Below, in pieces: positions 1-13,900 of a stretch of 64,000 bases of DNA (positions are counted from its first letter, which is position 1; each line of letters begins with the position of its first letter). Both the position numbers and the translations under genes were made by a program. The stretch comes from Larimichthys crocea. Taxonomy: Eukaryota; Chordata; Actinopteri; Sciaenidae. The stretch is taken from NCBI RefSeq assembly GCF_000972845.2, contig NC_040027.1:15855803-15919802 (forward strand). The letters are read 5' to 3'. The notes under the pieces were generated by a model. It saw only the letters and a list, made by a program, of their open reading frames with translations. It was not told the origin of the DNA and ran no database searches.

Positions 1-1578
1 TATTCCCGCTAAATTAAATGATAAGATTAGTTTCATGGTCATGCTTCACTGCGAGCAGCCAATAAAGCCTTCGACCTCGAGCACAGAAGATGGCCCTGTG
101 TGTTGAGCCTTTGGACTGTTATTGGTTCGCTGCTGCGCTTTCACTGAAGCCGCAGTGTTATCAGAAAGTACTCCTCCTGCTGTTATTAAAAGGAATAAGG
201 CATGTCCCCTGCATCACAATGCTCCTGTAAACTAGAAAACATCACTTGACTAAAGGATGGTTCCTTTGGGAAAGACATACTACTCAAACAAAGGTCACAA
301 TCAAATGGGAAATCTTCCCAGGAGAATGGGGGGCAAGCAGGTAGAAAAACTAGTAGAGTACAAATGAAAATACAGTAAATTGAAGTAATTTCACACTACA
401 TGATGTATTTCCAGCTGTTATACATATTGCAAAATGTTTCCCCGAGGTGTATGTATTCTGAATAGGCTATTATCCTCATTATTAGTGGCATAAAAGCCTT
501 CATATAAATGCAGCTACTGAATCCTCACCAGCTCTGACCTCTCCGTGCGATGACTTATGAAGAAAAGTTTTAGAAATACACTTTACTGGGCATGATGACA
601 AACAATCCAAGTCATGATTTAAAAAAATGTAGTTTCAAAACCCAGAAAATACCAGACGCACCGAGCTGAGGATGAATGACTGGCCTTAGATTAGCAGAAC
701 AAATATTGCAGTGATTCTAGACGGACACATTAAACATTAAGCAAACACATTTTGGTTAAGATTTCAAATTTAGACAAATAAGAGACGACTGGCCCTGAGA
801 ATACCGCGATCATTTGCCCTGTGTGTTTTACTGCCACAGTAGCGGGTCCATTAACTATCAAAAGAAATCAATGCGAGCATGCTGAGACAAATGGCACAGA
901 CAATGCTACTATTGTGAACGACAAGCTCGTGGATGGAGAGCTAGAGAAGAAAGTTGAGCCAAAAGCGAGAGAACGAATCGACTGAGCGTGGAGAAAATGA
1001 GAAAGGAGAAGAGACCACAGTCAATTACAAGTCCCATCTGGTAGTTTGTGTCTGCATTGATTTGTTGGGGACTAGGATCTCTGCTTCTCCCCAGTTCACC
1101 TAATTGCACTCACTCTGACCCGCTAATTACTTCACTAAGGCCTAGTTGGTCTCACCTCGGCACACTGCCTATCTGCCTGCTATCTGGAGCTGTCTCTCTT
1201 ACCAGTGTGGGTGGAAACAAGAGGAAAGGAAGAGGATGTGAAGGCATAAAGGAAGAACAAAGGCTGGGTTAGGAATGCATGATGTATTTCAGAGTGAGAA
1301 ACAACAAGAGTTAGACACAGTTAGGAAATAGAGGTGTATTTACTGGTGGTGTGCAGAGGCTGTTAACTCAGGTGGAGGGCAGGCAGCAGTGTTAACATAC
1401 TGCTGTTACTGTACTGTATGTCATCCCAGGACAGCGATGATGTGACTGATGTTTCAGGCTCTCACTGAGCTGCATGCATAATTAAATAAATCGCTACTGA
1501 TTAGATAATCACTCATAATTATGAACTTAATAATGACAGTGAAGTTCATTCATTGGGAACACTGGGGAGCTTACGTAC
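1..1578 (-). other. ncan intron 8 (partial)
   Basis: Starts with GTACGT after exon 8. I found no EGF-like Cys pattern, no other exon and no recognisable mobile element. It is A/T-rich unique-looking sequence. The missing EGF, C-type lectin and sushi exons must lie beyond the left edge. Confidence 0.75.
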
Positions 1579-2790
1579 CTGATGGGAAGAGCCCAAAGGC
1601 CCAGTTGGGTACGAGAATGCCGAAAGGGTTGCTTGTGTCTTTGTTGTCTGTCGTCACAGAAGGTTTGTGCTCCTCTGACTTTGGGCTCATGACTTTGAAA
1701 GGTGTCCACCGACTTCCAACCACGAAGGACTCAGACACTGCAGACCTGGATTCCATTTCTGTGGCGCCAATGTTAGAGCCTGACGCGAAGGTAGTCAACT
1801 GAACGACACCCGTAGTCGTTTGAGATCCCTCGCTGGGCGATGGAGTAGCAGATATGTGGCTCTGCAGGTCCGGTGTGCTTGTTGTTTTCTCCCTGTCTTC
1901 CTGAACCCATGAAATGGAAATTGATGGTTCCTCGCTGGTGGTGCTGTCTGATAAATTTTCTGTGCTGGTTGCTGTCGTGGTAGGATCCGTCCTCTGTGTG
2001 TCTCCGGTTGTCAGAAGCTCCACTGTGGTCACCTCAGAAGTTGTCAGCACCTCCATTGGGGCTTCAGTTGTAGATGTCACCACCTCCTCTCTGCTTGTGT
2101 CTTTACTGTGCTTCCTAAAAACAGGAGTGAAACCTGGATTTGAACTACCCTCTCCTTTTCGTGATGAAGCAGAGGAGTGGTTATCAGTAGGCCGGCTCAC
2201 GTAGAGGATCTCTCCCCTGGCCTCCTCTGCTGTGTCTGGCTCCTGGGAGCCATGAGGTGGGGTGGTGGGCTGTTGCACTAGCTGCCACTGTGACAGAGTA
2301 GTATGCTCTGCCACAGTCTGGTTTTCACTGAGAGAAGACTCTGTTTTAGCACTCAGGTGGACACCACTGCTGTCCACGTTTGCTTTCAATCCAAACCCAG
2401 GAAAGTTGCTCCCGTCACTGCTGCCCTCCATCTCCCTCTCCTCCCCTGATCCAGTTCTGGCAGCTGATTGAGCGTTAGCATCTTCTCCGTCCTGATCCCT
2501 CCCCTGGCCTGAATAGTTTTCCGGGTTTTCCTGTCGAAGGGAGGTGGGTAGGGTCATCACCTCAAGTGGGCCCGATTTCGCTTCCATAGGCTCCCAGGTG
2601 GGACGTTTACCTACATAGGCCACATTTCCAGGGGGGCCTAGTTTGGACCCACGCATGGACTTGATGGCCCACTGAAAGTGGCTGCTGGGGGCAGGAGCAA
2701 AGGCTGGACTGACTCTGGGACCCTGAGGACCGGATACGTTGACAGGTTCACTGGGTGGTGATCTCTCATTGGGACCCGTTGCAGTGAATT
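1579..2790 (-). CDS. ncan: ncan exon 8: chondroitin-sulfate region, part 2
   Basis: The 1212-base exon encodes residues 638-1042, phase 1 on both sides. It has the best glycosaminoglycan attachment candidates: ENYSGQGRD (Ser731, an SGxG core with acidic residues) and RTGSGEERE (Ser752). A Thr/Ser-rich mucin-like stretch follows, with [15 protein letters not shown] and [11 protein letters not shown], suited to O-glycans. The last residues, [18 protein letters not shown], form a non-polar patch just before the expected EGF exons. Acceptor TTCCCTTCAG, donor GTACGT. The next exon must lie left of the window. Confidence 0.9.
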
Positions 2791-4923
2791 CTGAAGGGAA
2801 TAAAGAGACAGGATAGACTAATTAATTCGATTTCATTATGGAGGTAGGGGTGTGGATTTAATTTTATGGAAGTGTAATTAGCAATTAAAACTCAAGCTTG
2901 GCTTACATGAGCCCCATATAACTCTTACAGCACAGTTAAAAAATTATTATGAAAACACAAGTCCGTTAGGATCAGCGACCGACATGGTCAGTGGGCATGG
3001 GTCCCGAGTGGACTGTTTTTTATTGCATATATTCTTTTTTCTGTCCCAACACAAACCAATTTCTTTTTGGGGTTGTAAAGTTTAGAAATTTAATGAGAAA
3101 CTAAGACCTTCACAGTGTCCCACCCTTTCATAGAGCTTACCACGGAACAGACAAATACTAGTAGGTTTAAAACTCAACAAAACATTGAAACATTTGGATT
3201 TGTATATTGCCAAATCCCAACTGGTGCATGGGAATACGTTATATCACCTTTTCCAAACAGATAAAAAGCACAGACGGAAATATAAATACAGAAACACAAC
3301 TGGCCTTTAAAACCGGTCCAGTCGAACATCTGATACCTACAATACTTCCTTAAATGAACGATTTTTATTAATCATTTCATTAAATCCCCAAAGCTCAAGA
3401 ATAAACTGTAAAAACAATCACATCACTACATTGTATTACTACATGTAGGGCACGTTCACTGCAAGAGACAGATCAATACTATGTTTATATGTAAGTTTTT
3501 CCTGCAGAAAAAAACTGCCTCTCTCATCAATAAATGTGATCATACATACATTTTTAAACTGGTCTTTTCATGTGTAATTACATCAGATTTCAGCCTATAT
3601 AGTATAATTTGTGTGTCTAGTTCTTTTTGTTAAAGGAGTACGTATGCATATACAGTATAAAGATATTAAAGTTACTGTAACTGGGAGTTGCCTTTCAAGT
3701 TTTTTAACTGTACTTTTTTGGTTAACTGTACAGTGAGTTGGATGTTTTGGGCTTCTTTCCTCACCAGTGGAGCTGATCATTCTGGCTACTAAAGTTGGTG
3801 GAGTTTGTAGACAAAGATGGAAGTCATCCCTTGTGAAAGCCCAAAAACACAAATGCGTGTGCATGCAGTGCCCACAGACCAAAACACACCAAAAAAGGAT
3901 GGAGAGATGTATTCAAAGTAATTTCACACTTCTCTTCTCTGCCCCTGTTTTCTTATTCCCTGTGGATTCTTTTACCCCAAACAACCTCCTGCAGGGACAT
4001 TTGCCTGTGGTGAGAGAAGCCATGTGGAAAAACGCAGGAGCACTCGCAACACGATAAGCAAATGACTTGCTCCACAACAAGCTCCATCTAGACCTGTTTA
4101 TTTAGATGAAGTGGTCCAGTGTACCTTATCAGCTTACGGCTTTAAACCAGACACTGTCCACACCATCAATAATTCATTCTGTCTGCATGTGTGACTCATG
4201 GCTGCTGTGGGTTTTTTTTTTTGTTTTTTTTTTAGGGCAGCAGTGCAGTCGTGTTAGTGAGAGGCTCAGCTAGTGTTGCTGCCATCATCATCGTTCAGCT
4301 TGGTTTGGCTCGGTACAGCAATACAGCAGGGGGTGTGCAACACAACCCGGCACAACAAATTACTGCAAGAGGGAGAACATACACAAATATGTCCATGCAT
4401 AAAATATTAAAATGAATGAGGAGGTCCGCTGTTGCCTTATGCCCAAGTGAAGTTCGTGAGCCTGGGGTTCATTTCCATAAGGGCCATGTAGACGGGGGTA
4501 ATTGTCCTATTAATAATCCAAATAGCTAATTACATATTTTTCCTACACGCACACACACACATAAACACTGATGAAAGTAAGAATAATTAAACACATTAAT
4601 CTGCTTTGATCATCTATGTAATGACCCATGTAATAAATAAAATGAGACAATTAGACACAGGTTTGGATGATTTCATGGTGCTGTTTAGAGCTTAAAGTTC
4701 AGCTCCGACATTGTGAATCTGTTGGCAGAAAAGCCACAATTCAACACCGAGATGCTGCAAAACACATTTAAAATAAACCCCGTTCAGACGATAATTGTGT
4801 GCTTCCACTGTGAGTGGTTCTGCTGTGTTGACTCCACTTTACTGGAGTAAACGGGCTGAGAGAATCCCTCGGGTCAGACAGACATGATATTAAATTGTGA
4901 GAGTGGAGGCTGACAATGAGGGA

Positions 4924-4971
<48 letters not shown>

Positions 4972-7900
4972 GAGAGAGAGAGTTGGTACAGATTCTACCT
5001 CAGCCCCTCTGCAGATATGGCATCTAATAATAGAGACTGAGAAGAAGTTATTGGATGGCCATGTGAATCATGTCAGGAGCATCTACACTCAGTGTCAGTG
5101 CACAGACCCAACTGTCTTCTATCACATAAATTCAGTCCTTGCGGTTGACGAGACCGGTGTGAAGCAGACACGGTTTCCTTGACAGGCGGTCAGTGCTCGC
5201 ATGTAGAGCTTATTCAGACCGGACATGCAGATTGCTCCACTAGGAACTTCACAAAATAATACTTAATTAAAAACCAAAAAAAAAATTATCAAACTGTTTT
5301 GTTTTGCAGGGGAAGTCTACATTCTGGGAGCTTTTTTTTTTTTTTCAAAGACTTCTTTTTGCAGTGCTAAGCTTTGCATCCCCCTCAATCAAAGAGGCAA
5401 CATGGCACCATCAGTTACTAAGAAGTGTTGAGATCCAAGGGATAGCCCGAGGTGTGCAGTAACAGAGTTAATTCAGCTCACTGATGCTAGTTTAAGAAGA
5501 CACATCAGTTGAGAGCAGCTTTCCATCACTGCAACATTAAAGAAAGAAACAATGACTTTCTCCGTCTTCCCCTCTTTCATGCCCCCCCACCCCCCAGTGT
5601 TGTGTTGCTCATCCTCGCTGTAGTGATCATTACCTTCAGAGATCCGGGACCTAATTGGAAGAGACATAGATGGAGGTGAGAACGAGAGGCAGTGTAGCCC
5701 AACCTCCACGTTAATTGGATACGGCTGTGAATAATGCATGCGGACTAAAGCTTGGATTTTCATTAATACCTTGGGGGTTGGCATCGGATTTCAGGTAGCA
5801 CAGTGGTGAGTATTTATATTAATAAAGTCGGCAATTGCTAGGTGAGAAAAGCTTTACACCTTTATTGAATCATTCTTCTGGCTGTCTGTAGGAGAGTCTT
5901 AAGACTTCCTTTGTATCCTCCCCTTTAGCTGATAACCAAGGATGTGTTATTTGTGGAGGCCATTAAAAGAAAAACTGCCTTCTTCCACCCAAGGCTGTGG
6001 TAGACTTTCTTTTCAGCTTCCATCTGATACATTTCTCTACTTCTGGCCGATGATCATTTTCAGTAGTAATTTAGGCTCTACTGTAGCCAAGTGCCTTGCT
6101 CTAGTAGTTATTGATCCAGCAATCCACCAGTCAGGAGCTCTTCCTCTAGTCTCTACATTTACCCCTGCAGTTATAAACTACAGGATGTGATTTGGGGTTT
6201 GGTGCTTTCAAAAAGAGAAGAAACCTGTTGACCTTTTCTGGCACCATTCCTGGGGGTAACTCACTCCACTGGGGATGTTACATGTCTGACAGGGCCTCAT
6301 GACATTGGATCTCTGCATTTGTCAAGCCTTCTTGTACTCCCCAGAGCATTTCGCTCTTCCTGTCTGAACACAGAATTCTTAAACATCCAGACATCCACGT
6401 CTGGTCAACTTGCTTTGTTTTTCCTCATCTGTTTATTCTCCACAGCTAAGACCAGTCAATTTGTCAGTCTAATGCTTCTTTGAATCCTAAAAATAAGTTG
6501 TAATGTTTGATGCAGGTCTGCTTTGATCAAACAAACAATACATATCCAGGCAAACCTTTTATAGGATCGAGAATAATTTAAAATTCAAACTTAGGTTGCA
6601 TTCTTCTTGACAACCTTTATGGTAACACAACTCCATTAATAAATATAAGAATGAAGGCAGAACAGTCACCAGCACGCATTTTGTATTACTATTATTTTGT
6701 ATGTGGTATGCCCCTTTTGTTTGTTTCCAATTACTATTTAATTAAATTTACAACAATACTTTAAATTGCCCTGCAGAGGAATATATTATAGCGTACTCGA
6801 GGGAAAAGAAGAAAGGGTGGAATGGAGAGACTGTTTAAAACACATGACATAAACAGATACTATATTTACAAGACATTAAATGCACCACGCCTCTGTAGAT
6901 ATAGAAAAATAGAACTGCTTCAATTCACCCTCATTCCTATTTCGATCTCACACTCAGTAATTAGTTTAAAAGGTTAAAGGTGAAGCTCATACCGTTAACA
7001 GTGGATGGAGGGCTGGAGGCAGGTTCTCCTGGCTGCATCGATGTGTCACTTTGACCTGTGCTTGGGACTGCAGGTACTAATCGAATCAGCGGGATCAACT
7101 CTTTCTCCTGCTCAGACAATCCTTCGTCTGGCTTCTGTAGTCCACTGGAAGGAGCCCTAAAGGAAATACTAGCACTCCTGTGCTCCATGATGGCATTGTC
7201 CATGCTGCCCTTGTTCCCACTGGGTTTCGGTATACTCAGGTTTCTGGTTTCTCCCTGCGTCTGGTTCGCTCCTGCTTTTTCCTCAAGCACTGAAGGTCCC
7301 TTTTCTGTCCCCTCCACCTCCTCACCTCCAGTCCAGTACCTAAAGGGCCTCATCAGAGTTGTAACAAACTCAGCCAACACACCATTACTAGTGTGAGGCT
7401 CGGGAGTGGAAGGAGCCACAGAGGGTAATGTTGGGGTGTCAGACGATCCAAAATAGGCACCATCTTCTTCTTCATGAGCAGAACCTCCATGACTCTCTGG
7501 GTTCCTGAGGTCAGAAAGGTCCAAGGTGTTGCTACTGTTTGGGCTATCAGGCTCCTCATCCTGGCTGAATTGGTTGGCTCCCTCCTGTTTGTCACCCCAC
7601 CTTTCATCTGGCCTTAAGTGGATGACCACATGCTCTTCAGAGATCTCAGAGGAGTTGTTAATCCTGGCAATGGAGTGAACTCCTACGTTGTCTAAGTCAA
7701 CCAGGCCAGTCCAGGTGGAAGTCTTGGAAAAAGGGTCATTATGCTGGGCTTCAGTGGCTGAGGGGATGGTCTCTGTTGCTGGGTTGTTGGTGTGGTACAA
7801 AGCCTGCGCCTCTGCAGCCTGGACCCCAGCTGGCTGGCGGGCTGCAACACACAACAGCCACATTTCACCAAAAGAAAACAGCACTGTTTTCATGACCTGA

Positions 7901-10900
7901 CCTGCTTTATTTTTGGCTGCACAACACAACAATGAACCTTACTTTACCCCTTACCTCTCTCCTCCTATTGCAGTGAACCTGTTATTGCTACTCAAACAAG
8001 ATTAAATCCAGAGCATGCGGCACGGTGTTGCAAACAAACAAACATGTGGCTCTGATTTTTCTGCTACAAAATCCAATGATTGCTAACATGCATATATTGT
8101 GTTCACGCGATAATAATGAGATTGTATCGACAATATTATTTACATGAACCCGAATCTATGCTATTAAACAAAACATATTACCATTTTTATCTAATTTTAG
8201 CTATCTGAACGACATTGTTTGTTTTAAACATTAATGTAAATGTGCATATGACTCTTGTGGCGCTATGAAGACGCTCATCTATCAGCTGTTTGCTTTGACA
8301 AATGCACTGCTGCTCTGCTCTCATGCTGTTCTTGTTTACTTAAAATGATTGGGTTATGAAGATGTTTCACTTCAATGAAAATTTCATAAGGCGACACTGT
8401 GAAAGATGAAAATGTCATCCCTTTCTTTTCCTATCTATGGAAATATAATTGTCCAATATCAGTCTGTAGTCTGCTACGACCAGTGGAAGAAAGAAAAACA
8501 AAAATAAACACGAGATGCAAATTGTAGGTTTGATAAATTATGAAATATCAGTGGAGGGAATGTGGTGTAAAGGCAATCCAAAGGAAAGATGAAACCAACG
8601 TATTCTAGTCTCAGTTGGCATGTGATAAAAGACAAGGTCATACACAGAGTTGATGCAAATCCCAGTTGGTCTCATTCATGTTCCCACTCTTTCTATCTCT
8701 ACTTCTACCTTGTTACTTTCCCCCCGCGCTCTCTCTCTTTCTCAGACCTCACTACACACAACATACAAGCCCTCAAATCCACCAGGGTGGCGACACAAAT
8801 GTCACACATCACTTTGCAACTACTCCATGTGTGACACAAACATCTCGTGCTAATTAATAACCAGAATAGAAAGCAAGTCTCCAGCCCCCCCCTCCTCTTG
8901 TTTCCATGGCAATTACCACAAGGATGGTGCATCAAGTTTATCAGTACCTCCATAGCAGTAGGCGTCGAACAGGGCTGTGGTGTCGGGGAAACCGGTGCGG
9001 TTGGGATTATTGTAGACAGTCCTCACTCCGGGCTCGCCTCCACCGCAGTTCTTCCGCGGGACGTTGATAGGGTAGCGGACGCTGCCGTCAGCCAGCCATC
9101 CGGGGTCACACTGGTCCAGACCTGCCTGCCAGGCAAGGTAAAGCTGTCCGACGGTGGCCAGCTGGGCTCCAAGTGCATGACAGTGGGTGGAGGCTGTTGC
9201 CAGGCTTAACTTCTCTGGCACTGCGGAGTGGAAGACTTCACCTGGTAGGAGAGGAAGGGGAAGAGAAAGGAGGACCTCAGTTTAGTTTGTTACAGAGCAT
9301 GGTTGAGAACCTGAAGGCATGTTTAGACCTCACTCTAAGATCAGTTTTTTTCAGGCGACTTATGAGAGTTTCTCTTTTTTTTTTTTTGGTTGTACATGGT
9401 GAGTCTGTGTCTGCTGTTTGTAGCGTGTGTGTGCACGACTGTCAGTATTTTACTTAAAAAGCAAAAACTTCTAGCCATTTTCTTTTTCTTCCTGCCAAGC
9501 TTGTCAAAGCGATAAGAGGTGAGAATGGTTTCATTTGCTACGCGGAAGAATGCACTTTAATTTTGCATACAAATAATATGAAACATCAGTGATTCAAAGG
9601 ACAGATTATATAAATCCAATTCTTTGAATTCAAAGCAGTTGCATCTAAGAGAAAGACAAGTACACAGTATGAGAAGCTGAAGAAAGGTGGGGTTGAAATA
9701 CAGCAGTGATGCAAAAATAGGGCTTTCGCGAGCAAGACAGAAGAGAGCTCAAGAGGTCCACTGTGTCTGCACAGCACAAACAAGATTATATGATCAGAAA
9801 ATCTACGGGCAGTTCAGCTTGCGATGAAAAAAATATGAGCTGGAGGAGTGGACAGTGAGAATGAGGAGCGGAGAACAGATGAACAAGTTTGATATGAGCA
9901 TCCAGGAGATTTATGCCAAGAGTAAATAATGGTGCTGGTGATTTATTGAGAATGGGGGAGGTAAAGGGTAAAGGGTGCGGACAAAGCGAAAGAGGCAAAA
10001 GGCAGAATGGGATTATGTGAGAGAAGATGTGCTAGAAGATGGATGAAATATTTATAGCAAGGGTGATAAAAAGTTGAAAATTTGTCTAAAACATGCTAAA
10101 ATATACAGTACATAGATGTGAATTTAAATTTAACCAAGATCTGTTACAATGCATGGTTGTGCACTGAACAACATTCATCCTCTAGTGAGAAAACACAGGC
10201 TACTGTACGTGTCAGCAAGTAATAAGTCAGCACATCGCTTCAATCAGGCTGTTAACCAAACGGAATTATATTCTAAACTCACAAATAAATACAAAGTGTA
10301 CAGGTGGCCATGTAATCATCTCTACTCAGGATTTTAGTCACATACACAGTTGTTAATATTGCCTACTGATACCTCTGGTAACTCCCACTACTATTATGCT
10401 TAATAACAGCTGTGGTTGTACCACCTCATAACAAGTGACCCAGATATACTAACCCCTGCAGCGATTTTGATTGCGGTGTTAAAAAAAAAAATCCTGCTGT
10501 GCTTGTGATTGTTATTTGCAATATGCAAAGATCACAAACACTTAACACACAATATTTCAGCCCGTCAGCTGTCATGGACTTTGATTTGGACTGAACCTGA
10601 ATTATAATGTGACACATGCAGTGTTTGGAGTTTTTTCACTCCCCACAAAGAAATCTCATCACAGCATAGAATAGGGAGTCAAACTCAGGGTCTATAGGTG
10701 GATGCTGGGGGTGAAGGTGTGTCTTACGAAATGCTATAAGGCTTTCAGTGAGCACTGTGGCAACTAATAAAGTTAGATCACATCTTAAGTACACTGCCAT
10801 TGAAAGAAATATGTTATGCATGAGTGGCAGTAGACTTGATTTGACTGCATGAACTAGCTACGGATCTAAGTAGTAAGAGCCGACAAGAAACAATCGCCTA

Positions 10901-13900
10901 TGTAATTCATCTTAAAGAATAATTAGTGGAACACAACTTGGAGGAACGCGGCCTCCAGTTATTTGGTGGAATCATCGAGTAGGTGTGAATTCATAAACTC
11001 TGATTAAAGGTTCAAAACTGTTTCAATCATGTGGAGCTTTAAAGGATCTGGCTGTGCCCAGAAACACCTTAGCACCAGTTTGCTAAGCCTCGACCCCTTA
11101 GTTACTGTTGCTATGCCTGTCATGCTTTTCCTCTCTAGCACAGCGCATATGCACTTTTCAAGGAGCGCGGTGGCAGATTTAGCACAAAAAAAAAAAGTCT
11201 TGGGAGTTTAGGATTTTACACAGATGTAAGCAACAGAAGGCTTCTCAATTCTAGCCAACGTCCCGTGATTATGATTTTTAAAAAGCCAACTGTTGCTTGG
11301 CAGATTTGATCGGCTGTAGTTTGCTACTTAACAATCAGCTGATTCTTTTTTGAAATGAGAGGGCCTTAAATATTGTATGCACTTACATACTGTAAATGAC
11401 TAAACCATGTCAGCACCATCACCAGTTGATGATCAATGGAGCAGCATTGTTCTAGATGTAATACCTCTTAGCTTCAGAAGTTACTCTGGGTTACTACTGT
11501 ATGCAGGAAGCTGGTTAGCCTGTAATACTCTTGTTTTTTTGCTTAAATACACACACTGCTACAGCTTGTGGTTGCTATTCTATGATTGGACAGTTGCTGT
11601 TTAGGGGAGGGGTAAGCCAGCCATGAGTTAATCAAAGTCAAAGACATTTTGCACGACTGTTGTAGGTCCTTGCCACCTTTGCCTGTGGCATTACAAATCG
11701 AAAAGTAAAGTTTTAGGATAACACTACTGACCCACTTATCTTGTGCCTGCAGGAGGTATTGTCTCTCTTTCTCCCCCTGACTCCTCTCCCCTCCTTCTCC
11801 TTCTGCCCTCTTCCTTTCTGTGCTAACAGAGTATTAACTCCTGGTCACAGCGTTCTTGCGCTGCACACACGGCTTAGTGGACCCATGCATGACTAAACCC
11901 AAATTTACGGTTGAAGCTCCCGACTCCTACCTTGGAGCTGCTTAGCAAAGCAGTAGACATCAAACAGCTCATCGGGGGACCTTTTGCCGTAGTTACGGAC
12001 TCCAGGTGAGTCCTCCCGATCGCCATAGCAACCGGGACGAGGCGATTGGATGGGATACCTGCAGAGAAAATCAAGAAACAGGGGAAGCGAGAGAGGGGGA
12101 GATTAATATAGCCTGCCTATGAAAAAGGCAGCTACAGACAAACTCGGCTCCCAGAGGAAGAGTCTGTGTTCACACACACACACAAAATAAGATGAAAACT
12201 GAACTATACTTTTATCATCTCCTGCCCTGGATACAATGAGTTTAAGTATATCCTCCTCCCAGAGATTACCCAAAGAATAACACATAAATATCGCCCCTAA
12301 AACTGGCTGCAATACCGAAATGAGGTATGCAATAACATTTATTAAAACAACCTCAGGACAACAACTGCAAAGCAATTCAATAGATACAATATCTTGCTTC
12401 TTTTAATTATTCCGCCCTCAGTGTAAGTTTCACAGAATAATTACCCAACCGTTTTACTTAAAATCGTTTCGAAATGTGTTTAATGCTCTGGCAATGCAAG
12501 GATTCCTGTAACGCTACAGCTTTAGAGAGAGAGAGGGAGGGGAGGTAGAGGTATGAAGTCAAGGAGAGGTTAAAGGAATCAGGAATTCCTTCAGTGGCTT
12601 GGCGTGCCTCTGGGGCTGAGAAAACAGCGATCTATATTCAGGCTCCAACTGAGCAATTATTCCACAAGAACATTGATTCCAACAGCACCAGGGCACAGGC
12701 AAAGAGGCTGATTAAAAGATTACACTAAGCATACAGGGACTTATGAAGTACTTGGACAGGACACACACAGGCAAATGTGCGAAAAACACATGCGGAAGAC
12801 AGACATACCCGTGCATAATCATAAACCTGCAGCCCTTTTTTTTTTTTAAATAGCAACCTGTTTGTATGTAATACTATACCAAGACAACTAAGTCTTGTAG
12901 TGTCTCCAGCCTCAGCCTCTTTATTTCTGCTGTGGCTGATGAAGCGATGGATGATGTCTATATTAATTGGACACTTTCCTCCTGGCTGATGTGCGGCCGG
13001 AGCCTACTGGATATGGACCAATTAGATAGCTCCCGAGTGAAAACAACAGGAGTACGGGACAGAAGGGAGCGAAAGAAATAGGGAATGAAGCCACGCTGCA
13101 GGAAGGTTGTGAGGAAAATGTGAAGACAACAGGCAATCTGCTTGGCACTGGAGCAAAAGCGATTTGAAATTAAAATGATAGATATGGAGAATACCGTTGA
13201 GAGACAAGCTCTGACTGGTAAGACTTTACGGATGGTGGCAAGCTGAAGCACACGCAGCAGCCTGACAGAGGGGGCAGATGTAGTTAACTGTCTTTCCAGT
13301 GTGCAAACAAGCAATTAGGTCCAATTATGTTACATGGTGTCATGTTTATAAAAACACCAAAAAGATCTAAATTAATTAATATTTTTAAATTGTTCATCAA
13401 GTTTTCTCTTTATTTGACATTTCAGGAGCAGAGTGCATTTACTTTGTGACACTGTTTGATCATTATCAAAAATGTTAGGCTGAGACATCTGTCTGATTTT
13501 AAAATAGCAACCTGGTCCGACAAACAAGAGCTGTCAACAAGCCTTGCTACTTTCAGCCAAAGACTGCTAATTACCGTCTAGCCCATGATATTCAGATGCA
13601 GCTGCAGTGTGTGACAATCAGCGGCTATACATGTAGATGAGGAAATGCTCTGCCGTTTGGATTTTATATTACATTGTGTAACTTTTCATTTCATTTTGAT
13701 GCTACACTGACATTTCATTAGGTGTGTGGCGTGTCTGTCATTCCTACTCTGTGCTCAGTACACCTGTTCTTGTGCTCTGGATACGATCTCCACTGAGAAG
13801 TATGTAACACTTCAGACACCAACAACTATTTCACTTATTTTGGTGAAACTGAATCAAGTATTTCTTCTCTCTGATGTCTTCTGGTTGCTACGCATCAACA

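Noticed and set aside
1..1578. EGF-like exon of ncan
   Set aside because: No frame with the spaced cysteines and GGxC pattern; the exon must be outside the window.
6961..6992. Alternative end of exon 7 by intron retention
   Set aside because: It adds only ten codons before a stop and the donor GTATGA is good; no evidence for use.
8847..9209. 120-residue plus-strand frame
   Set aside because: Antisense shadow of the Link 2 exon.
12958..13314. 118-residue minus-strand frame in intron 4
   Set aside because: No domain, no suitable splice sites and no match to lectican sequence.
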